Shown here: in pieces, positions 1 to 4,668 of the stretch
How the letters are laid out: each line of letters starts with the position of its first letter
Position numbering within the stretch: position 1 is the stretch's first letter
Source: an uncultured Thermomicrobiales bacterium
GTDB lineage: Bacteria; Chloroflexota; Chloroflexia; Thermomicrobiales; UBA6265
NCBI GenBank assembly: GCA_902806365.1
Contig: CADCWJ010000669.1
Location: 1 to 5,044, forward strand
DNA: 5,044 nucleotides
Direction: 5' to 3'
Notes under the pieces: model-generated
What the model was told of the DNA's origin: nothing
The model's database searches: none
What the model saw: the letters and a program-made list of their open reading frames with translations, nothing else
Made by a program: the position numbers and the translations under genes

Positions 1-1196
1 CCTATCTCGCGCCGCTGGCGGCCCATCCGGCGATCGCCCCGCATCTCCGCATCGGCACCCGGGTGGTGGGGATCGGCCGCGACAGGCTCGACAAGATGAA
101 GAACGGCGAGCGGGAAAAGAGCCCCTTCGTGCTTCACATCCTGAATGAGGATGGCGAGATCGACACGCTGCTGGCGCGGGCGGTGATCGACGCCTCCGGC
201 ACGTGGACCACACCGAACCCGCTCGGCGCCAACGGGCTCCCGGTTCCCGGCGAGCATGCGCTGCGCGATCGCATCACCTACGGCATTCCCGACGTGCTCG
301 GCCCGGCCCAGGTGCACTTCGCCGGGCGGCGGGTGCTCGTCGTCGGCAGTGGGCACTCCGCCTTCAACGTGCTGCTCGATCTCGCCCGGCTGGCGAAGGA
401 GGTCCCCGGGACCGAGATCCACTGGGGGATCAGACGGCAGCTTGCGGGTCAGGTGTTCGGCGGGGAAACGACCGACGCGCTGCCGGAGCGCGGCTCGCTC
501 GGCAAGCGCGTCCGGCAGCTCACCTCGTCAGGCCGGATCACCCTCCACACCGGGGTGCGGATCGACCGGCTGCGGGCCACGGAGTCCGGCATCGCCGTCG
601 CGGCAGGCGAAACGCCCTTGCCAGAGGTCGACCGCATCATCACCGTCACCGGCTTCCGGCCCGACCTCGCGATGCTCCGGGAGCTGCGGCTCGATCTCGA
701 CCCCGCCGTGGAGAGCCCGAGGGCGCTTGCACCGCTGATCGACCCCAACCTTCACTCCTGCGGCACGGTCCCGCCGCACGGCGCCGCGGAGTTGACGCAT
801 CCCGAGCCCGATTTCTACATTGCGGGGATGAAGAGCTACGGCCGGGCACCGACATTCCTGATGATGACCGGCTACGAGCAGGTGCGCTCGATCGTCTGCG
901 CGCTGACAGGGGATGTCGAGGGGGCGCGAAACGTCGAGCTGTCGCTGCCAGCGACGGGAGTCTGCTCATCGAATCTCAGCGAGGTGAGCACGGGGAGTGA
1001 TGCCGGGTGTTGCGGAACGGTCCCGGAGTCGACCGCGATCGCCACCGCCACCGGTTGCTGCGACGCTCTGGCGGCTTCGCCCGCGTCATGTTGCGGCGGG
1101 GAAGCGGGCGAACGCGATCTGATACGGATTGCCCCCGGCGGACCGCGCGAGCTGACCCGCGCTGGTGGATCGGGCACGGCGCGCACCTGCTGTTGA
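1..1196 (+). CDS. FAD/NAD(P)H-dependent oxidoreductase (ars-cluster flavoprotein), 5'-truncated, with cysteine-rich tail
   Basis: The reading frame is open at the left edge (first whole codon at 3), so the N-terminus with the FAD-binding GxGxxG fold is outside the window; 397 residues are visible. The NAD(P)H Rossmann motif GSGHSA is at visible residues 115-120 after a VLVV strand. An ATG-like motif, DASGTW, is near residues 63-68, and a second, TVTGFRPD, near 214-221. Next comes a FAD-domain end block (FYIAGMKSYGRAP, then TGYEQVRS). These mark the flavin monooxygenase/thioredoxin-reductase-like superfamily, including ArsO-type proteins of ars clusters. The catalytic domain ends near residue 304 (CALTGD). 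The remaining ~93 residues are low-complexity and Cys-rich: one single Cys (321) and vicinal pairs at 336/337, 352/353, 363/364 and 396/397. The tail keeps GC-rich third positions, so it looks translated. The redox substrate cannot be read from sequence; an arsenic substrate is inferred from neighbours. A start codon cannot be chosen here. Confidence 0.88.
   Translation, partial: YLAPLAAHPAIAPHLRIGTRVVGIGRDRLDKMKNGEREKSPFVLHILNEDGEIDTLLARAVIDASGTWTTPNPLGANGLPVPGEHALRDRITYGIPDVLGPAQVHFAGRRVLVVGSGHSAFNVLLDLARLAKEVPGTEIHWGIRRQLAGQVFGGETTDALPERGSLGKRVRQLTSSGRITLHTGVRIDRLRATESGIAVAAGETPLPEVDRIITVTGFRPDLAMLRELRLDLDPAVESPRALAPLIDPNLHSCGTVPPHGAAELTHPEPDFYIAGMKSYGRAPTFLMMTGYEQVRSIVCALTGDVEGARNVELSLPATGVCSSNLSEVSTGSDAGCCGTVPESTAIATATGCCDALAASPASCCGGEAGERDLIRIAPGGPRELTRAGGSGTARTCC
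915..1193 (+). other. Cysteine-rich C-terminal tail of the flavoprotein (four Cys-Cys pairs)
   Basis: This segment follows the last conserved flavoprotein block. It encodes about 93 residues rich in Gly, Ala, Ser and Thr with nine Cys: one single (codon at 963) and four adjacent pairs at 1008-1013, 1056-1061, 1089-1094 and 1188-1193. The last pair forms the final two residues of the protein. Three pairs sit in similar contexts (GCCG, GCCD, SCCGG), which suggests internal duplication. By analogy, mercuric reductase MerA has a C-terminal vicinal Cys pair that captures Hg(II) and passes it to the active site. A role here in binding trivalent arsenic is inference only. Confidence 0.75.
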
Positions 1197-1216
1197 TCGG
1201 CTGATACGATCGCGCA

Positions 1217-2527
1217 ATGAGCGAGCAGTCCGATTCCGAACCCCATACGATCGCGAGACGCCTGCCGTTTTCCGGCGGGCGTCTGTTCCATGGCTGGGTG
1301 CAGGTGATCGCCCTGTCGTGGACGGAGCTGATCTCGTGGGGCATCGTCTACTACACGTTCTCCGTCATGATCGTCCCGATGAGCCGCGATCTCGGCTGGT
1401 CGCGGGTGGAGATCACTGGCGCATTTTCGGCGGGGCTGCTGGTCTCGGGCGTCGCGGGCATCCCGATCGGGCAGTGGATGGATCGCCACGGCGCGCGGGC
1501 GGTGATGACCTGCGGATCGATTGCGGCGTCCGTGCTGATCGGCGCCTGGGCGATGGTCTCCTCGCTGGGCGGCTTCTACGCGATCTGGATCGGGCTCGGA
1601 ATCACGATGGCGGCGATCCTCTACGAGCCCTCGTTCGCGGTCGTGACTGCCTGGTTTGCGCGGGACCGCGGCCGGGCGCTTGCGATCCTGACCTTCTTCG
1701 GAGGGCTGGCGAGCGTCGTCTTCCTGCCGCTGTCGACCTGGCTGGTGGAGCGCCGGGGCTGGCGCGAAGCGTTGCTGATCCTGGCGGCGACGCTGGCGAC
1801 GACGACGATCGCGCCGCACTGGATCCTGCTGCGTCATCGGCCCAGCAACCATGGCCTGACCCCGGACGGCTTCCCTTCCGCTGAGCACGGGGGCGGCGTG
1901 AGCGCGTCCGGCGACGCCGGATCGATCCGGCTGCGGGATGTCCTTCACGACGCCGCGTTCTGGTGGATCGCGATACCGTTCGCTGTGATCGGGGGATGCG
2001 CGATCGCCGTGCAGATTCACCTCATTCCCTATCTCCAGGATCACGGCTTCTCGCCGGGTTTCGCGGCGACCGCCACCGGCGCGATCGGATTGCTCAAGCT
2101 CCCGGGCCGGCTGATCTTCGCGCCGCTCAGCGAGCGGGTTCCGACCCGCTATGTGACGGGCGGGGTCTTCCTCCTGCACGCGGTCGCGGTCGCGGTGCTG
2201 GCGCTGTCGGACAGGGTGGCGGCGGTGATCCTCTTCGTCGTGCTGTTCAGCGCCGGCAACGGGATGCTGACGATCATCCGGGCGACGGTGATTGCGGACA
2301 AGTTCGGGACGCATGCGTTCGGCGGCATCAGTGGCGTGGTCGCCTTCATGTGGCAGGTCGCGGTGGCGGCGGGTCCGCTTGGGGTAAGCCTGCTGGTGTC
2401 GCGGTGGGGGTCCTACGCACCGGTGTTCTGGACGCTGGCGGCGCTGATCGCCCTGGCCGCGCTCGCGATCGTGCGGGTTCACGCGCCGCCAACAGTGCGA
2501 TACTCCAGCGGCCGTCCCAAAGCGTGA
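1217..2527 (+). CDS. MFS transporter, 12 predicted transmembrane helices
   Basis: This complete 436-residue major facilitator superfamily permease has a cytoplasmic N-terminus of about 24 residues, then two six-helix bundles. A hydrophilic central loop lies at about residues 206-243. The MFS motif A between TM2 and TM3 is clear: G85-QWM-D89-R90-HGA-R94. The repeat-equivalent loop in the second half (residues 304-312, PLSERVPTR) is weaker, as is usual. The proline/glycine-rich helices resemble the oxalate:formate antiporter/monocarboxylate-type MFS branch, but substrate cannot be deduced. The ATG at 1217 is the first possible start, because an in-frame TGA lies at 1202-1204. No clear Shine-Dalgarno sequence precedes it, so it may rely on translational coupling to the flavoprotein, whose stop is 20 nt upstream. 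Only two Cys (99, 261) are present, so there is no obvious thiol metal site. It could export the flavoprotein product or an arsenical conjugate. It is not callable as ArsJ, because the GAPDH partner of ArsJ is not visible. Confidence 0.9.
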   Translation: MSEQSDSEPHTIARRLPFSGGRLFHGWVQVIALSWTELISWGIVYYTFSVMIVPMSRDLGWSRVEITGAFSAGLLVSGVAGIPIGQWMDRHGARAVMTCGSIAASVLIGAWAMVSSLGGFYAIWIGLGITMAAILYEPSFAVVTAWFARDRGRALAILTFFGGLASVVFLPLSTWLVERRGWREALLILAATLATTTIAPHWILLRHRPSNHGLTPDGFPSAEHGGGVSASGDAGSIRLRDVLHDAAFWWIAIPFAVIGGCAIAVQIHLIPYLQDHGFSPGFAATATGAIGLLKLPGRLIFAPLSERVPTRYVTGGVFLLHAVAVAVLALSDRVAAVILFVVLFSAGNGMLTIIRATVIADKFGTHAFGGISGVVAFMWQVAVAAGPLGVSLLVSRWGSYAPVFWTLAALIALAALAIVRVHAPPTVRYSSGRPKA

Positions 2528-2759
2528 CCGCGCGGCATCCTCCCGAAGGTGGACGCCCCGGCCGTTGTGACCGACGAGCGACCGAACCGGTGGTGACACG
2601 GGGTGCTCGGGCATTGCTATTGCGATGGTCCTGACGATGGTGTAGTTATTCCGGAACTGCATTACGGTGATCGCGGTGCTTTTGCGGCTGGCACGGGCGA
2701 TACACCGGGTTCGATAGTGGCGCCGATCGGGTGGGAAGGCATAACGGGGAGGGCATACG
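2528..2759 (+). promoter_or_regulatory. Intergenic spacer upstream of the aquaporin, probable promoter region
   Basis: This 232-bp gap separates the MFS stop from the aquaporin start. I see no credible gene in it. The first ~80 bp are GC-rich with no convincing hairpin terminator. The part from about 2610 to 2680 is visibly richer in A+T than the flanking genes, contains an 8-bp palindrome TTCCGGAA (2649-2656), and is where a promoter would be expected. TTGCGA at 2620-2625 is a possible -35, but the hexamer 17 nt later (TAGTTA) is a poor -10, so no specific promoter is called. Confidence 0.35.
2746..2753 (+). promoter_or_regulatory. Strong Shine-Dalgarno sequence selecting a TTG start for the aquaporin
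   Basis: GGGGAGGG lies 6 nt before the TTG at 2760, an ideal spacing. The first in-frame ATG (2790, residue 11) has no comparable purine tract upstream. The ribosome-binding site therefore supports initiation at TTG, adding ten residues ahead of the conserved first helix. Confidence 0.75.
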
Positions 2760-4007
2760 TTGGATCTCGCACCTGGTCTGGTACGGAAAATGGTGGCCGA
2801 GCTGATTGGCACCTTCATTCTGGTGTTCTGTGGGACGGGCGCGATCATCGCCAGCATCGAGGGCGATAGCACAATCGGGGCGCTGTCCTACGTATTCGGG
2901 TTCGGCTTCGCCCTGATCTTCATTGTCTATGCGATCAGGCATATCTCCGGCGCCCACGTCAACCCGGCGGTCACCCTCGGACTGGCCCTGTCCGGGAACT
3001 TTCCGATGGCGATGGTGCCCTTCTACTGGGGAGCCCAGGTTCTGGGTGCGGTGATCGCCTCATCGGTCCTGCGGCTGACCTTTGGTAACGTGGGCAACCT
3101 CGGGGCGACCGAGGTGAGTTCGGGCTTCAGCGTCTTCAACGGCCTGGTGCTGGAGATCATCCTCACCGCGATCCTGGTCTTTGTCGCCCATGCCGCGCTG
3201 ACGGACGAGCGATTTCCGAGAGCCGCCTCGGGGCTGGCGATCGGCGGCGCGCTGTTGGTGATCCAGGTCGCCGCGGGTCCTGTCACCGGTGGGTCGGTGA
3301 ACCCGGCCCGCTCCATCGCCCCGGCCCTGCTCTCCAACACCTACAGCGACCTCTGGATCTACCTGATCGCCCCGCTCATCGGAGCGGTGATCGGTGCGTC
3401 CGCGTACGAATACATTCGACGGGCGGATGCGGACGAGCTGTACGAGAGCGGTGTGCGCGGTGTCGTGCGGGACTCCCGCGGCGGACCACCACGACGCACC
3501 CGTGACGAGCGCGCGGAGCGTCAGCGGCGCGAGCGCGCCGAGCACCGGAAATCGCGACCGGTCCATACCGACCACGGTGACCCGGTTGACCGCCCCGGCC
3601 GTCGGGCCCGGCCGCAGGTCGCGTGGGAAGATGTGGACCAGGACGACATGGAGCCGACCGGGCGCCCGCAACGGCCGGAGCGATCGGCGGACTCGGCGCG
3701 ACCGGAGCGACCCAGCCGCCGGGAGCGGCCGGATCGGCCGGTGCGGGCCGAGTCCACTGACCGCCCGGCTCGTGCGGAACGGTCACCCCGCCGGGAACGG
3801 ACAGAGCGGGCCGATCTGCCGCCGCGCAGGGAGCGGATGGAATGGACCGAGCGCCCGGACCGACCCACCGGGGCGGATCGCACGGGGGTGCCACCCGAGT
3901 CCGATGACATCTTCGACGAGCTCGACGTGGAGCTGGATGTGGACGAATACGGCGAGCCGATACCGCCATCGACACCTCCGGGAACGCCTCCCCGGAACAG
4001 GGGCTGA
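2760..4007 (+). CDS. Aquaporin / MIP-family channel with long Arg-rich C-terminal extension
   Basis: This is a 415-residue MIP-family channel, where typical members have about 230-290. The channel core is residues 11-220, with six hydrophobic helices at about 11-31, 40-60, 84-107, 126-147, 157-173 and 197-219. Both pore half-helices are intact: HVNPAVTLG (NPA at 68-70) and SVNPARS (NPA at 181-183). An ungapped hand alignment to E. coli AqpZ places the aromatic/arginine selectivity filter at F48, Q169, G178 and R184. AqpZ has F, H, T, R at these positions, so this pore should be wider and less water-specific. Beside arsR and ACR3, a metalloid role (As(OH)3 passage, like AqpS in rhizobial ars operons) is plausible but inferred. 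Residues 221-415 are hydrophilic and probably disordered: an Arg-x-x repeat, then an acidic end. No HCx5R arsenate-reductase motif is present, so this is not the known aquaporin-ArsC fusion. Start: TTG at 2760, chosen for its Shine-Dalgarno sequence; an ATG lies at 2790. Confidence 0.92.
   Translation: MDLAPGLVRKMVAELIGTFILVFCGTGAIIASIEGDSTIGALSYVFGFGFALIFIVYAIRHISGAHVNPAVTLGLALSGNFPMAMVPFYWGAQVLGAVIASSVLRLTFGNVGNLGATEVSSGFSVFNGLVLEIILTAILVFVAHAALTDERFPRAASGLAIGGALLVIQVAAGPVTGGSVNPARSIAPALLSNTYSDLWIYLIAPLIGAVIGASAYEYIRRADADELYESGVRGVVRDSRGGPPRRTRDERAERQRRERAEHRKSRPVHTDHGDPVDRPGRRARPQVAWEDVDQDDMEPTGRPQRPERSADSARPERPSRRERPDRPVRAESTDRPARAERSPRRERTERADLPPRRERMEWTERPDRPTGADRTGVPPESDDIFDELDVELDVDEYGEPIPPSTPPGTPPRNRG
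3663..3887 (+). repeat. Imperfect 63-bp tandem repeat encoding 21-residue Arg-x-x units in the aquaporin tail
   Basis: From residue 302 to 374 of the aquaporin, 20 of 25 residues at every third position are Arg. The second position is often Pro and the third mostly Glu or Asp (RPE, RPD, RRE). Gaps in the Arg ladder at residues 311, 332 and 353 are exactly 21 residues apart. The segment therefore aligns as about 3.5 units of 21 residues: 3663-3725, 3726-3788, 3789-3851 and a partial unit from 3852. A shorter run with the same phase occurs at residues 245-266 (3492-3557), with Arg at seven of eight third positions. Copies are diverged at DNA level, so this is an old or selected protein repeat, not a recent slippage tract. 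Confidence 0.75.
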
Positions 4008-4011
4008 CGCG

Positions 4012-4049
4012 CCGCCCGGAACGACCCCGCCAGGATCTGTTCCGGGCGG
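4012..4049 (+). terminator. Strong hairpin after the aquaporin gene, candidate terminator
   Basis: A perfect 11-bp inverted repeat pairs CCGCCCGGAAC (4012-4022) with GTTCCGGGCGG (4039-4049) around a 16-nt loop. It begins 5 nt after the aquaporin stop. No U-tract follows, so classical Rho-independent termination is uncertain; it may act as a GC-rich terminator, a 3'-end stabiliser or a processing site. A competing 7-bp hairpin, 4024-4030 with 4046-4052, shares part of the right arm. Confidence 0.55.
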
Positions 4050-4111
4050 GGTGGTCTCACTGTTCGTGGGCAGACCAAATCGGCCGATCACGCCGGCACA
4101 GTGCAGATGTT

Positions 4112-4124
4112 GGAAACGATTTCC
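4112..4124 (+). promoter_or_regulatory. Inverted repeat at the arsR ribosome-binding site, possible operator
   Basis: GGAAA-CGA-TTTCC is a perfect 5-bp inverted repeat ending 2 nt before the arsR ATG. Its left arm holds the only Shine-Dalgarno-like bases (GGAA, 11 nt before the start). It could be an autoregulatory operator half or a small RNA hairpin masking the ribosome-binding site. A second palindrome, ATCGGCCGAT, lies at 4079-4088. I see no convincing -35/-10 pair in this 119-bp spacer. Confidence 0.3.
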
Positions 4125-4126
4125 CC

Positions 4127-4507
4127 ATGGTGACCTCGCTTGCATCGACGACCGAACGGCACGGTGAGGACGGTCTGGATGCCGCGACCGGCACGCTGCG
4201 ATTCCTGAGCGATCGCAACCGCCTTCGCATCCTCACCCGCCTCACCCGGGCCGAAACGTGCGTCTGCGACCTGATCGATGAGCTCGAGCTGCCGCAGCCC
4301 CTGGTCTCGTACCACCTCGGCAAGCTGCGCCGGGCCGGTCTGGTCCGTGCCCGTCGGGATGCGCAATGGGTCTACTACTCGCTGGACCCGGAGACCTGGG
4401 ACGCGCTCCTGGAACCGGTCCGGTCCCTGCTCCATCCCGGCTCGCTCCCGCCGGAAGCGGCCTGGGGCGCCGGTCGGCGCTGCGTGCCCGATGACGGGTC
4501 GAACTGA
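4127..4507 (+). CDS. arsR: ArsR-family arsenite-responsive transcriptional repressor
   Basis: This 126-residue ArsR/SmtB winged-helix repressor represses ars genes as a dimer and leaves DNA on binding As(III) or Sb(III). The hallmark metal-site/helix motif is ETCVCDLIDEL, with C45 and C47 matching C32 and C34 of plasmid R773 ArsR. The third R773 ligand (C37) is Ile50 here. The DNA-recognition segment is LPQPLVSYHLGKLRRAGLV (residues 55-73), followed by the wing (ARRDAQWVYYSL). A lone C119 lies in the C-terminal tail (GRRCVPDDG) and might supply a third thiol. The ATG at 4127 gives a normal-length protein with a ~20-residue leader; the next codon, GTG at 4130, is an alternative. The GGAA at 4112 is spaced rather long from the start. 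The gene sits 161 bp upstream of the ACR3 gene on the same strand, the usual arsR-efflux arrangement. Confidence 0.93.
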   Translation: MVTSLASTTERHGEDGLDAATGTLRFLSDRNRLRILTRLTRAETCVCDLIDELELPQPLVSYHLGKLRRAGLVRARRDAQWVYYSLDPETWDALLEPVRSLLHPGSLPPEAAWGAGRRCVPDDGSN

Positions 4508-4509
4508 GC

Positions 4510-4526
4510 GCTCCACCTCGCGGAGC
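4510..4526 (+). terminator. Small hairpin just after arsR, weak terminator candidate
   Basis: GCTCC (4510-4514) pairs with GGAGC (4522-4526) around a 7-nt loop, 2 nt after the arsR stop. The stem is only 5 bp and no T-run follows, so it is at most a weak attenuator. Confidence 0.2.
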
Positions 4527-4594
4527 CGTCGGGATCGGGCAAGGGCCAGATGTTAACTTCTTCACCCGGGGCGCTCGACTCCGTGCATATGTGT

Positions 4595-4612
4595 CATCGT
4601 TGATATACGATG
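4595..4612 (+). promoter_or_regulatory. Candidate ArsR operator/promoter upstream of ACR3
   Basis: CATCGT-TGATAT-ACGATG is a perfect 6-bp inverted repeat with a 6-bp centre, located 56 nt before the ATG of the ACR3 gene. The centre and right arm contain TGATATACG, which reads as an extended -10 (TGn followed by TATACG, 4 of 6 to consensus). No good -35 is visible, as expected for an extended -10 promoter. An imperfect or perfect dyad overlapping a -10 is typical of ArsR/SmtB operators. Binding by this ArsR is inferred from position and symmetry. Confidence 0.5.
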
Positions 4613-4668
4613 GTCGGGTATGTCCCGCTCGAATTCCGTGATTGTCACCGTAAGGTATTTTGCCCTCC

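Noticed and set aside
1204..1255. An 11-bp direct repeat ATACGATCGCG at 1204-1214 and 1245-1255, flanking the MFS start
   Set aside because: The second copy lies within coding sequence and is made of GATCGC words common in this genome; probably chance.
2622..2642. Two CGATGGT copies 12 nt apart upstream of the aquaporin, resembling the right arm of the acr3 dyad
   Set aside because: The same word also occurs inside coding sequence (near 1550 and 3008), so it is common in this DNA, and no opposing arm completes a dyad here.
872..2872. A 666-codon open frame on the minus strand opposite the flavoprotein end, the MFS gene and the aquaporin start
   Set aside because: It is antisense to well-supported genes. 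Its translation is rich in Arg, Pro, His and Asp with no recognisable domain, which is typical of stop-poor antisense frames in GC-rich DNA.
3420..4007. The possibility that the aquaporin extension is an ArsC domain, as in known aquaporin-ArsC fusions
   Set aside because: The extension has no Cys at all, no HCx5R loop and no globular composition.
3521..4078. A Ser/Arg-rich minus-strand frame opposite the aquaporin tail
   Set aside because: Its low-complexity SxR pattern is the reverse complement of the Arg-x-x codon repeat on the plus strand.
3394..4167. A 257-codon plus-strand frame overlapping the aquaporin tail and the start of arsR
   Set aside because: The aquaporin frame is continuous with the channel core, has the ordered Arg triplet repeat and an acidic end, and stops before arsR. 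The alternative frame shows no domain and would overrun the arsR start.
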